NCBI GenBank assembly: GCA_020026355.1
Contig: JAHHQP010000042.1
Coordinates: 1-14,305, forward strand
Source: Bacteroidales bacterium
Lineage (GTDB): Bacteria > Bacteroidota > Bacteroidia > Bacteroidales > UBA932
Reading direction: 5' to 3'
Length of the DNA stretch: 14,305 nucleotides
Shown here: piece by piece, positions 1 to 8,343 of the stretch
How the letters are laid out: each line of letters opens with the position of its first letter
Position numbering within the stretch: the stretch's first letter is position 1
Position numbers and translations under genes: made by a program
The notes under the pieces: generated by a model
What the model was told of the DNA's origin: nothing
The model's database searches: none
The model's input: the letters and a program-made list of their open reading frames with translations, nothing else

Positions 1-423
1 AATCTGGGGCTCCTGCTGGACTGGGAGTTCGCTCCGATGTGGAATCTGACGGTCGGCGTTGGACTCACCCATTTCTCCAACGGCAACACCCGTTATCCGA
101 ATGCCGGTGTGAACAGCATCGGCGGTCGCATCGGTGTCTCCCGTTCCTTCGAAGGTCCGGGAAAAGCCAAGTCCTCATTGACCCAGGTCAATGAATTCAG
201 AAGACACATGACCTACGATCTCATCCTCTACGGGGCGAGCCGCAAGAAAGCCATCAACATTGGCCTGGGCAGGAATCTCATCTGCCGGGGTAAGGATACG
301 GACGGCTGGCACGACTGCTTCATCCACATCGGCTACCAGCTCTACAATTTCAAGAATCCGAACAACCTCATGCTCGGCATCGGCTATCGTTTCAACAACG
401 GCCGGAACAAGGCAAGAAAATAA
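1..423 (+). CDS. PagL-like acyloxyacyl hydrolase (lipid A 3-O-deacylase family), 3' part, probably internally deleted
   Basis: This is an outer-membrane barrel enzyme whose family removes the 3-O-linked acyl chain of lipid A. The frame is open from base 1, so the start lies outside the window; 140 residues are visible. The signature THFSNGNTRYPNAGVN spans window residues 23-38. His24 and Ser26 match the catalytic His and Ser of Pseudomonas PagL; at His+14, where PagL has Glu, there is Asn38. The protein ends in NLMLGIGYRF plus a short basic tail, the usual end of the long Bacteroidota members. Compared from memory with those roughly 370-390 residue proteins, about 80 residues are missing after YGASRKK (residues ~83-89) and about 10-15 more after GKDTDGW, both in frame. 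The barrel may therefore be non-functional, so this could be a decaying gene. The family call is fairly secure; the deletion call rests on recalled homologues. Confidence 0.75.
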   Translation, partial: NLGLLLDWEFAPMWNLTVGVGLTHFSNGNTRYPNAGVNSIGGRIGVSRSFEGPGKAKSSLTQVNEFRRHMTYDLILYGASRKKAINIGLGRNLICRGKDTDGWHDCFIHIGYQLYNFKNPNNLMLGIGYRFNNGRNKARK

Positions 424-525
424 GCCTTTGTCTCGACTTTGCTAAAAGTTCCACTTTTCTGATATAAGAAGCGCTTTTCTACCAAAAAGTAAGTATATGA
501 CCGCAGAAAAATTACAAAAATAAAG

Positions 526-558
526 TATTGTATGAATCTGCTATGATTCTTTTCTTTG
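526..558 (+). promoter_or_regulatory. Possible Bacteroidota promoter for the uptake operon
   Basis: TATTG at 526-530 is followed after 20 bases by TTTCTTTG at 551-558. This approximates the Bacteroidota -33/-7 pair (TTG, then TAnnTTTG), but the conserved A of the -7 box is a T. Transcription would begin near 565, about 30 bases before the ATG at 594. The rest of 424-593 is AT-rich with no gene. Confidence 0.35.
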
Positions 559-593
559 CAAGCCGAAATGTATCCTACTAATAATTGCATGAT

Positions 594-2330
594 ATGAAAA
601 GAATCTTACAACTAATCGCTGCTGTTTCCGCGGCAGCTGCTTTCTCGGTATCCTGTACCGAAAAATCGAACAAGATCGCCGCTGAGATCCAGGACATCAC
701 CGGCATCGAAGCCGTCTATGCGCTGGACAAGGACGAGGTCCTCAAAATCAACCCTGAAATCCAGTTCACCCAAGGTGAAGTCGGTCAGCTGACCTATCAA
801 TGGACTTTAGGTGAACAGCTCATCGGTGAAGAAGCCCGGCTCAGTCATACCTGTGCGGAAGCCGGAGCGTTCGATGCCGCCTTCAAGGTCAGCATCAACG
901 GAAAGGAACCTTTCGTTAAGAAATTCAAGGTCAATGTAGCCCCGAGAATGGCTATGGTCAAGGAAGTCAAAGGCCTCGAGGAAGCGTATGAGAACTTCGA
1001 GAACGCCACGCTTACCATCACTCCGGAAATCACTTTCACAGAAGGCGAAGTCGGTCCATTGACTTATGAGTGGAAGATCGGTGAGGAGGTTGTCGGCAAT
1101 GAAGCCACTCTCACTTACACCTGCGCAAAGCTCGGCACTTTCGACGGTTCCTTCAAGGTAACGCTCGGCGAGAACGAGCCGGTGGTGAAGAACTTCACGC
1201 TCCAGGTCAATGTTCCGATCTCCTACGATAACAGGGGCCTTCTGCTGCTGACGGAAGGCAAGGAAGGAAGCATGCTGGCCTATAAACGTCTGGACCGGAT
1301 GGAACTTCCTGTCTACAAGGATGTCTTCAAGACCGTGAACCCGCAGAATGAACTTGGAAAGAAGGCCCTCGACATCGCCTGGTTCGGCTCTTTCCTGTCT
1401 GACTACAATACCCTGCTGAAGAGATCGACAGACCTGGATGTACTGCTCAGCACCGATAACCCGAACAAGATCTACAGCCTTGATCCGACGACCTTGAAGG
1501 TCAAGGAAGAATTCTCCAGCCTGATCCCGGCCCAGAAGATCCTGATCATCCACTGCTTCCAGCAGAAACCCTGGTCCGGACACCGTGCTTATTTCATCGG
1601 TAATGAAACAGAAAAGGTACTCATGACGAGCAATGTGGTATCCAACTCTGATATCGAGTCTCAGTATAAACTGTCCAACATCGCGACATCCATGTTTTCG
1701 TCTGAAACAGACATGCTCCGTATCTATTATGATCACAAGGGAAAAACGGTCATCTACCACTCTCAGCTCCTCCAGGGAGCCATGCCTGGCGACAACCGCC
1801 TGGCCGAGCCGATTTTCCTTCAGGCGGCCATGGGTAGATTCGATACTGAAATGCAGAATGTCTATTTCCCTTCCAAGGTCATCGCGGTCACCAACGACAA
1901 TGGAACGACCAAGGCTTTCATCCTGACCCCTATCGACATCTACAATAATTATGAAACCATCGATGCGAAAATCGAGACGACAGGGAAGATACTTCCGGAA
2001 TCAGCCATCGCTGTCCATCCTACTGAGCCTGTACTCTACTTCTCCAATGCCGGAGCAGTCAGCAGCCTGAATATCAAGACTGGAGAATACAAGAGTCTGT
2101 TCACCCTCGAGGGCAATATGGCCATCAAGAAGATCGCCTTGAACATCTATGATCCGGAGACGCTCTACATCGCCGCCGAGAATCAGGACGAAGCGAGCGA
2201 GTTGAAAGCTTCCCTCTTCGTCTACAGCATCAAGGACGGTGCCGGCAAGCAGCTCTATGCCGAGCACAAGGTCGGTGCCGCAGTCCGTCAGCTCATCTAC
2301 AAAGGTGACGCCACTGAAAACGTGAAGTAA
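594..2330 (+). CDS. PKD-like family lipoprotein, first gene of a TonB uptake operon
   Basis: A 578-residue lipoprotein with signal peptide at residues 1-20 and lipobox SVSC (Cys21), probably anchored to the outer membrane. Two tandem Ig/PKD-like units of 90 residues follow (about 28-115 and 118-207); each carries GEVGxLTYxW, a late TCA turn and a closing hydrophobic strand. From about residue 208 (YDNRGLLLLTEGKEG) runs a 370-residue region of short beta-rich stretches such as KIYSLDPTTLKV and AVHPTEPVLYFSNAGAVSS, suggesting a propeller-like fold. The general pattern fits the Bacteroidota PKD-like lipoproteins found beside TonB transporters, where I infer a ligand-binding role. The ATG at 594 was chosen over an in-frame TTG at 585 because it gives a standard Lys/Arg-rich signal peptide. 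A terminator-like hairpin lies between this gene and the transporter gene. Ligand unknown. Confidence 0.7.
   Translation: MKRILQLIAAVSAAAAFSVSCTEKSNKIAAEIQDITGIEAVYALDKDEVLKINPEIQFTQGEVGQLTYQWTLGEQLIGEEARLSHTCAEAGAFDAAFKVSINGKEPFVKKFKVNVAPRMAMVKEVKGLEEAYENFENATLTITPEITFTEGEVGPLTYEWKIGEEVVGNEATLTYTCAKLGTFDGSFKVTLGENEPVVKNFTLQVNVPISYDNRGLLLLTEGKEGSMLAYKRLDRMELPVYKDVFKTVNPQNELGKKALDIAWFGSFLSDYNTLLKRSTDLDVLLSTDNPNKIYSLDPTTLKVKEEFSSLIPAQKILIIHCFQQKPWSGHRAYFIGNETEKVLMTSNVVSNSDIESQYKLSNIATSMFSSETDMLRIYYDHKGKTVIYHSQLLQGAMPGDNRLAEPIFLQAAMGRFDTEMQNVYFPSKVIAVTNDNGTTKAFILTPIDIYNNYETIDAKIETTGKILPESAIAVHPTEPVLYFSNAGAVSSLNIKTGEYKSLFTLEGNMAIKKIALNIYDPETLYIAAENQDEASELKASLFVYSIKDGAGKQLYAEHKVGAAVRQLIYKGDATENVK
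675..1214 (+). repeat. Tandem duplication encoding two 90-residue PKD-like units
   Basis: Within the first operon gene, bases 675-938 and 945-1214 encode two copies of one unit. The GEVG motif recurs exactly 90 residues apart (residues 61 and 151). The flanks LTYQW/LTYEW, HTCAEAGAFDAAFKV/YTCAKLGTFDGSFKV and KEPFVKKF/NEPVVKNF align without gaps. The DNA copies have diverged at many third positions, so the duplication is not very recent. Confidence 0.85.
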
Positions 2331-2341
2331 TATAACTCATT

Positions 2342-2378
2342 TCCGGGTCCTCTTCCGGAGGATCCGGATTCTATTTTT
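2342..2378 (+). terminator. Intrinsic terminator-like hairpin between operon genes 1 and 2
   Basis: An 11-bp stem (2342-2352 with 2358-2368, one G-T pair, loop TTCCG) is followed by TTCTATTTTT at 2369-2378. It lies 12 bases after the lipoprotein stop and 6 bases before the transporter ATG. I see no full promoter between it and that ATG, so it more likely lowers downstream expression than ends the operon. Confidence 0.75.
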
Positions 2379-2384
2379 CTGTCA

Positions 2385-5357
2385 ATGATCCGTACCTTTT
2401 TCCTTTCAATGCTGTGCTTCGGCCTGTTTCTCTCCGGCTTACCGGCGACAGCGGCCGTACGTACCGAGCACTATTCCATTGCCGGTAAGGTCATTGATGC
2501 GAAATCACGCCAGCCTGTCCCCTTCGCTGTAGTAGCTACCGCGGAAAAGGATTGCTGGACCACCGCAGACAAGAATGCCTGCTTCGTACTTGACCATATT
2601 TCCGCCGGCGAACATGTACTCAACGTCTATTCGCTGGGGTATGTCGTCAAATCTTTGAAGATTCAGGTTTCCAGAAACATTACCGGACTATGTTTCTCTC
2701 TGGAGCCTCAGACTCTCGAACTCGACCAGGTCGTCATCACGGCCGATTCGAAGACCGGAAAATCCAATTCTTCCAGTTCCTACAAAGTGGACCGCACGGC
2801 TCTGGACCATCTTCAGGCTACGGATATCACGGATGTGATGTCCTTGCTGCCGGGCGGTAAATTCAAGGGGGACATCAATCTCACCAATGCTCCGACACGT
2901 TTTGAAGTCCATGGATCGTCTGGTGAGCTGAACTCCAGTTCATTCTCCACAGCCGTTGAGATCGACGGTGTGAAAATGAGCAACAATGCAGATTACGGAA
3001 AGCTGCAGGGAATCGACAGCCGCAGCATTCCGATCACCAATGTCGAATCTGTCGAGATCGTCACCGGCATCCCGTCCGTTGAATACGGTGACCTGAACAG
3101 CGGTCTGGTCAAGATCAGCACGGCGAAAGGACGGACACCTTTTGTCGTGGAACTCGTGACGCGGCCCAATACGCACCTTCTTGCCTTGCGGAAAGGTTTC
3201 AATATCGGTCAAGGTACGCTCAACGCTTCCCTCGAGCGGGCAAGATCCATCTCCAACCTGCTTTCCCCATATACCAGTTATGATCGCAACGGTCTGACGC
3301 TCAATTACAATCTCCATCTTAAAGACCGGAAAGAAGCCCCGCTGCTCTTCAGTGCCGGCTTCAGCGGAAATCTCGGAGGTTATGATTCTAAAGCGGATCC
3401 GGACCAGATCGGTAAGAACTACGAGAAAGAACGGCAGAACGGTTTCCGCTTGAATGCCGGGCTGAAATGGGTTCCGGGTACCCGTCTGCTGAACAGTCTG
3501 GACTGGACTGCCTCTCTGTCCTATACGGACAATCTCTCGACCTGGAATGAAATCCGGAGCGAGAGCGCTTCCGACGTTGCCATCCACACGACGGAGAACG
3601 GTTATCACGTGGCGGAAGACTATGATGTGAATCCGGACGCGCCCGTGATCCTGCTCAAGCCAGGCACCTGGTACGAGCTGCGCTACTACAGCAACAGACC
3701 GCTGTATTTCAATACGAAACTGAAAGCGGAGTCAAAGAACAGCTACGGCCGTAAAATCTTCAACCACGTGATGCTGGGAGCCGAATATTCCTATGCTCAC
3801 AACTTGGGAAGGGGCACCTGCTACGATGACCTGCGGTATGCCCCGAGCTGGAGAGAATACCTCCTCTACGAAGACCCGGCCATGCATGACCTGTCCGTCT
3901 TTCTGGAAGATAACCTGACCCTTCATACCGGCAAGGATTCCTATCTGAAGTTCATGGCCGGAGTCCGCGGTGATTTCACTTTCATCCGCGGTTCAGAGTA
4001 CCGCACGGTTCCTGCCGTCTCTCCTCGTTTCAATCTCGAATATGTCGTCTGGGAAAACAAGGATCAGTTCGTTTCTGATCTCAAGGCCCATGTCGGCTGG
4101 GGCAGAGCTGTGAAACTCCCCTCTTTCAACATTCTCTATCCACGTCCTCAATACATGGATCTGGCGACTTTCTCGACTGCCAGCGATGCTGAGAATGTCT
4201 CTTTCCAGGCCTACCGGACTTTCATCAATACACCGGTCTACAACAAGAACCTTAAATGGCAGTCCAGCGATCAGTTCGAGATCGGTGCTGAAATGGTCGC
4301 CGGCGGTTTCGGGCTTCGCCTCCTTTTCTTCATGAACGATGTCAACGGCACTTATCTGCCGCAGCAACGCTATCTGCCGTTCTCCTATAACTATACCGGT
4401 CCTTCTGCGCTGGAGGGACTTCCGATTCCTTCCGCTGACCGCAGTTTCCAGGTGGACCGTAACACTGGAATCGTGACGGTATCCGACAAGACCGGAAAAT
4501 TCCCGGCACAGGAGCTTGACCATGTGACCTACCGCCGTTTCATTCCGGACAGCCGGTATGTGAACGGCAGTCCGAGCCGCAGAATGGGCCTGGAATATGT
4601 CCTGACCTTCCCTCGAATCGAAGCGATCCACACCCAGCTCCGGATTGATGGTAACTATTACCGCTACAGAGGAGTGAATGAGGTCATCAGTCAGGATGCG
4701 CCCGGTTTGCTGAGTACTTCATCGGGTGCGAAAGCCTACAAGTACATCGCTCATTATGCCGGTCCTGCGGCGGCAGTGAACGGCAACCTGACTCAGGATG
4801 TGAACCTGAACGTGATGCTCACGACCCACATTCCGAAGATCAGGATGGTCATTTCCTTACGGCTGGAAAGCACCTTGCTCAGCCGCTCGCAGAATCTGAG
4901 CGAATCCTCCCGCTATCAGCGCAGCGCCGCTCTGGAGAATCCTGCTGACTACATCAGCAGTGACGGGGACATCTACAACCGGAACAGGAAGGTCGCTTCC
5001 TATCCGATGTATTATTCCACCTGGGAAAGACCGGATGAACTGATTCCTTTCATGGACAAGTTCATCTGGGCAAAAGAAAACGATCCGGTGCTTTATGCGG
5101 ACCTGTCGAAACTGGTGAAGAAGTCCAATTACCAGTTCATCTTCGATGAAAGACGCATATCGCCTTACTATTCCGTGAATCTGAACCTGACGAAAGAGTT
5201 CGGCGATTTCGCCTCCGTTTCCTTCTATGCCACGAATTTCCTGAACAACATGCAGACGGTCCGTTCGAACTGGCCGACCATGAAGGAAAGTTCCATCTAC
5301 GGGAAAGGTTACATCCCGCGTTTCTCTTATGGCCTTTCCGTCCGTCTGAAATTTTGA
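2385..5357 (+). CDS. TonB-dependent outer-membrane transporter with carboxypeptidase-D-like N-terminal domain
   Basis: A 990-residue outer-membrane active transporter, energised by TonB-ExbBD, that imports an unidentified ligand. Signal peptide is at residues 1-24. A carboxypeptidase-regulatory-like beta domain covers about 30-112 (GKVIDAKSRQPVPFAVV opens it), followed by a TonB-box-like segment LELDQVVITA (111-120). The plug domain spans about 125-250 (VEIDGV at 191-196, VEYGDLNSGLVKISTAKG at 232-249). The rest is a 22-strand-type barrel ending in the terminal Phe of LSVRLKF. There is no N-terminal STN signalling domain, so FecA-type sigma signalling is not expected. It is not a SusC: no SusD partner is present, and its companions are the PKD-like, DUF4876 and DUF6850 proteins. 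The start is only 17 bases past the preceding hairpin stem, and a 22-base AT-rich gap leads to the next gene, implying cotranscription. Confidence 0.92.
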   Translation: MIRTFFLSMLCFGLFLSGLPATAAVRTEHYSIAGKVIDAKSRQPVPFAVVATAEKDCWTTADKNACFVLDHISAGEHVLNVYSLGYVVKSLKIQVSRNITGLCFSLEPQTLELDQVVITADSKTGKSNSSSSYKVDRTALDHLQATDITDVMSLLPGGKFKGDINLTNAPTRFEVHGSSGELNSSSFSTAVEIDGVKMSNNADYGKLQGIDSRSIPITNVESVEIVTGIPSVEYGDLNSGLVKISTAKGRTPFVVELVTRPNTHLLALRKGFNIGQGTLNASLERARSISNLLSPYTSYDRNGLTLNYNLHLKDRKEAPLLFSAGFSGNLGGYDSKADPDQIGKNYEKERQNGFRLNAGLKWVPGTRLLNSLDWTASLSYTDNLSTWNEIRSESASDVAIHTTENGYHVAEDYDVNPDAPVILLKPGTWYELRYYSNRPLYFNTKLKAESKNSYGRKIFNHVMLGAEYSYAHNLGRGTCYDDLRYAPSWREYLLYEDPAMHDLSVFLEDNLTLHTGKDSYLKFMAGVRGDFTFIRGSEYRTVPAVSPRFNLEYVVWENKDQFVSDLKAHVGWGRAVKLPSFNILYPRPQYMDLATFSTASDAENVSFQAYRTFINTPVYNKNLKWQSSDQFEIGAEMVAGGFGLRLLFFMNDVNGTYLPQQRYLPFSYNYTGPSALEGLPIPSADRSFQVDRNTGIVTVSDKTGKFPAQELDHVTYRRFIPDSRYVNGSPSRRMGLEYVLTFPRIEAIHTQLRIDGNYYRYRGVNEVISQDAPGLLSTSSGAKAYKYIAHYAGPAAAVNGNLTQDVNLNVMLTTHIPKIRMVISLRLESTLLSRSQNLSESSRYQRSAALENPADYISSDGDIYNRNRKVASYPMYYSTWERPDELIPFMDKFIWAKENDPVLYADLSKLVKKSNYQFIFDERRISPYYSVNLNLTKEFGDFASVSFYATNFLNNMQTVRSNWPTMKESSIYGKGYIPRFSYGLSVRLKF

Positions 5358-5379
5358 TGATACAATAAATTTAAAGCAT

Positions 5380-6747
5380 ATGAAAACAAGAATCTACACA
5401 TTAGCCATGGCCCTGATCCTGATGACTGTTGCCTGCAATAAAATCAATGATTCCAAGAGACCCGAACTGGATCTGCAGAAAGTGACGGTCCGTCTGGAAC
5501 TTGCGGAGGGCCAGGCGGACCATTCTCTGGCTGGCGCGAATGTCCGCCTCATTTCCGGCGAGATGATCTATGAGCAGAAGACCGAGGAAGATGGGTCTAC
5601 CGTTTTCCAGGTTCCGCTCGGGCTTTATTCCGCCTATGCTTCAGCAAGATGGAGCACCGGTAACATGGGGACTGTCCTGAACGGCAGCCGGGAAGAAATC
5701 GTCGTGGACAAGAACTGGAATCCGGAAGAAGCCATCGTCATCAGGATGATTGCCTCCACGACCAAGCAGGTCATCATCAAGGAAATGTATACCGGCGGCA
5801 TGATCGATCCGGTGACGACCAAGAACTATACGAAAGACAGTTACTTCAAGCTCTACAACAATTCCGGCGTAGAAGCCCGTCTGAAGAATTTCGGCATGGC
5901 GGTCGCTCCCGGAGCCTCCAACAAGGTTTCTGCAACGATGTGGGAGACCATCAATTACAAGGGAGAGCAATGTTATGCGGCTGAAAACTGGATTCCATTG
6001 CACCAGGCCGTATGGTATGTGCAGGGTGAACTGATCATTCCTCCTTATTCGGATGTCGTGATCGCCATGTGCGGAGCCATCGACCACAGCCTGACCTTGC
6101 CTGGAGCCATTGACCTTTCTGAAGCTGATTATGTCCATTATGATCCGGAATCCGGAATGGAGCAGGGGTATATGTATCCGGCACCATCCGAGAAGATCCC
6201 AGCCTCCCGTTATATGAAATGCGTCCTCTACGGTATGGGCTTCGGCTGGATCCTGCCGATCGCTTCTCCAGCCTTGCTGATCTTCACCACTGAAGGGATG
6301 ACTCCTGCAGAATTCGCGAAATCTGATGCGACGACTTTCTATCCGAAAGGGCTTGAGGACGACATCATGTTCCGCTTCAAGAGACTGGACCGCTCCTGGT
6401 GTCTGGATGCCGTGGAAGCCTTCGAGATCAAGTCTGCCGGAGAAAACATCAAGCGTCTGACCCCGGATCTGGATGGAGGTTACATCTACCAGACCTGGAG
6501 TCAGGGTCATTCCGTCTACCGCAATGTGGATAAGGAAGCGACCGAAGCGATTCCGGGCAACAAGGAAAAACTTGTTTACGGCTATCAGTACGGTACCGAG
6601 GATATTGAATTTGGATCAACGGATCCGAGCGGCATCGATGCCGAAGCCTCCATGCGGAACGGAGCGAAGATCATCTACATGGACACCAACAATTCGACCA
6701 ACGATTTCCATCTGCGGAAACAACCTTCCTTGAAAGATAAGGCATGA
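5380..6747 (+). CDS. DUF4876 family lipoprotein
   Basis: A 455-residue lipoprotein with a short signal peptide and lipobox TVAC (Cys19). Residues about 31-125 look like a transthyretin/carboxypeptidase-regulatory beta sandwich (VTVRLELAEGQ, GANVRLISG, EEDGSTVFQVPLG). From about 130, KEMYTGG and YFKLYNNSG resemble the opening of the lamin-tail-like region seen in DUF4876 proteins. The ending YMDTNNSTNDFHLRKQPSL is the typical DUF4876 C-terminus. Besides the lipidated one there are Cys at 198, 231, 281 and 341, which could form disulfides. The family regularly accompanies a TonB transporter of this type and a DUF6850 barrel; a ligand-capturing or surface accessory role is inferred only. Its stop overlaps the next start as ATGA. 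Confidence 0.82.
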   Translation: MKTRIYTLAMALILMTVACNKINDSKRPELDLQKVTVRLELAEGQADHSLAGANVRLISGEMIYEQKTEEDGSTVFQVPLGLYSAYASARWSTGNMGTVLNGSREEIVVDKNWNPEEAIVIRMIASTTKQVIIKEMYTGGMIDPVTTKNYTKDSYFKLYNNSGVEARLKNFGMAVAPGASNKVSATMWETINYKGEQCYAAENWIPLHQAVWYVQGELIIPPYSDVVIAMCGAIDHSLTLPGAIDLSEADYVHYDPESGMEQGYMYPAPSEKIPASRYMKCVLYGMGFGWILPIASPALLIFTTEGMTPAEFAKSDATTFYPKGLEDDIMFRFKRLDRSWCLDAVEAFEIKSAGENIKRLTPDLDGGYIYQTWSQGHSVYRNVDKEATEAIPGNKEKLVYGYQYGTEDIEFGSTDPSGIDAEASMRNGAKIIYMDTNNSTNDFHLRKQPSLKDKA

Positions 6748-8342
6748 GGAAAAGAAAAGCATATCTGCTGTCGTTGCTGTCCGGGCTGCTGTTTCCTTTG
6801 GGAACGGTGGCTCAGACCGGTTGGGTGGATGAACATTATATTCTGGACGGGCTTCCGTTGCTGGGCAGCCGCAATCCGGCCGGACTGCAGGTGCTGGATC
6901 TGCCTTCCCTATCTCTGGTCGAACTATATGGAAACAAGAGTGACGGCAAGCTGATCAACTATCATGAGTCCGACAACGCTTTTCAGGTCTTCGCCGGTGC
7001 GCGTTCCCTTTACCGTTTCAATCCGAGAACCGTCATGAGGGGAGCCATCAGTTATGAACTGGATCATGGACGGAACCGGAGCGGTTCCGTTTTCCTGGAT
7101 CCTTACTACAACACCTTCGATCTGCTGGAAATGACGGATGAGAATAAGGGACTGAAGAAAACGGAAAGATATCATGTGGAAACGGACCTCAGCTTTCAGG
7201 TCTACAAAGGCCTGACCCTCGGTGCGGCCTTCGATTTCGTCAGCGCGAACCTTTCCAAGATGAAGGACTTACGGCACGCCAATACCTATTCCGACCTGAA
7301 GCTGGATCTGGGTTTCAGCTACAGTTTCAAGGAAAAGCTCACGATCGGTGCCGCCTGGAATTTCCGCAAGAGCGTTGAAGGGATTTCCTTCGAGCGATTC
7401 AGTGCCGGTGACCTTCATTATGAACTGCTGGTCAGCTACGGACCGTTCTGGGGTAAAAGGAAAACCTATGATGAAAACATGGGACAGATCAGCAGGACGA
7501 CGACGCCTGTCAAGAATATCTTCCAGGGCGGTTCCCTTCAGCTCGATTTCAATCCTACTTCCCGTTTCGAACTCTATCTTGAAGGCAGCTGCAGCTACAG
7601 ATCCTGCGAATACGGACATCGCTCCCCGAATACGATTCTGTACAACACCTTCTCAGGACTGGAGTACGGGGCTTCGATTCAGGCACTTTTCAAGGAGAAC
7701 ACCCATCGTCATCTTCTCCTTTTCGAAATGAACGGCAGGTCAATGAACAGCTATGAAAGCATATACAAGACAGTCCATCACCAAGATGGCGAGAATGAAA
7801 CCCGGTACCATGACCCGAAGAAGGTTTCCGATGCGGATCTTCGACACTATTCCTTCCGTTACCGCGGCGATCTGCAGACCAGGAAGAAGCTGCCTGCAGG
7901 AACGATCCAGGCAGAGTTCACAATCCACGAACGGAGCCGTCTGACAACCCTCTACCCTTATTTCCGTCAGGAACATCTCATACCTTTCTTCTGTCAGATC
8001 GACGGTCAGGGAAACATTCCGGTCCGAAAGAATCTCTTCAGCATCGGCCTGGCCTTGAGTTATGCCGGTCACCTGATAGATGATTACACCGACAGCAGCT
8101 ACGTTCCGGAGCCGACCCAGATGAAGCCCAAATCCGCTCCGCAGATGCAGAACCGGGAGCATGAGTATCTGACCTGTCCGAAGATCGGTCTCACCCCTTC
8201 TTTCCGGTACAGCCGCCAGTTCGGGAAAACCATTGCATGGATCGAACTGAGCTACACCTGCAGGAAAGCCCTGGTACCGCTTGAATACCTGACCGGAGAT
8301 GAACTGCATATCGAAAGACTCAGTCTGGGCTTCTCTTTCTGA
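6744..8342 (+). CDS. DUF6850 family outer-membrane beta-barrel protein
   Basis: A 532-residue exported protein with signal peptide at about 1-23 (cleavage near TVAQ-T). It consists almost entirely of alternating amphipathic strands (for example KLDLGFSYSFKEKLTIGAAWNF, split here by a turn) and ends in the barrel-type terminal Phe of LSLGFSF. Length, the early DGLPLLGSRNPAGLQ segment and gene order match DUF6850 barrels found after DUF4876 genes. Function is unknown. As it has no plug or TonB box it is not a TonB transporter itself; it may form a partner pore or assembly scaffold for the system. The 4-bp overlap with the upstream gene indicates translational coupling. It is the last gene of the operon and ends just before the shared terminator. 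Confidence 0.78.
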   Translation: MRKRKAYLLSLLSGLLFPLGTVAQTGWVDEHYILDGLPLLGSRNPAGLQVLDLPSLSLVELYGNKSDGKLINYHESDNAFQVFAGARSLYRFNPRTVMRGAISYELDHGRNRSGSVFLDPYYNTFDLLEMTDENKGLKKTERYHVETDLSFQVYKGLTLGAAFDFVSANLSKMKDLRHANTYSDLKLDLGFSYSFKEKLTIGAAWNFRKSVEGISFERFSAGDLHYELLVSYGPFWGKRKTYDENMGQISRTTTPVKNIFQGGSLQLDFNPTSRFELYLEGSCSYRSCEYGHRSPNTILYNTFSGLEYGASIQALFKENTHRHLLLFEMNGRSMNSYESIYKTVHHQDGENETRYHDPKKVSDADLRHYSFRYRGDLQTRKKLPAGTIQAEFTIHERSRLTTLYPYFRQEHLIPFFCQIDGQGNIPVRKNLFSIGLALSYAGHLIDDYTDSSYVPEPTQMKPKSAPQMQNREHEYLTCPKIGLTPSFRYSRQFGKTIAWIELSYTCRKALVPLEYLTGDELHIERLSLGFSF

Positions 8343-8343
8343 G

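Noticed and set aside
444..480. Small inverted repeats AAAAG-TTCCA-CTTTT and AAGCGCTT after the PagL-like gene
   Set aside because: Stems of 4-5 bp in AT-rich DNA without a proper T tract are too weak to call a terminator.
585..593. TTG start nine bases upstream of the PKD-like lipoprotein ATG
   Set aside because: It adds Met-His-Asp before a normal Lys/Arg signal peptide; ATG at 594 is the standard choice.
807..1760. Long open frame on the minus strand opposite the PKD-like lipoprotein gene
   Set aside because: It is a shadow of the real gene: no signal peptide, no recognisable motif, and a composition expected from antisense reading of a GC-balanced coding gene.
2385..5357. Assignment of the transporter as SusC with polysaccharide utilisation
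   Set aside because: No SusD, glycosidase or hybrid sensor is present, and the companion families differ from those of polysaccharide loci.
5641..6510. 289-codon minus-strand open frame opposite the DUF4876 gene
   Set aside because: The plus strand encodes a clear DUF4876 lipoprotein; the opposite frame lacks domains and a promoter.
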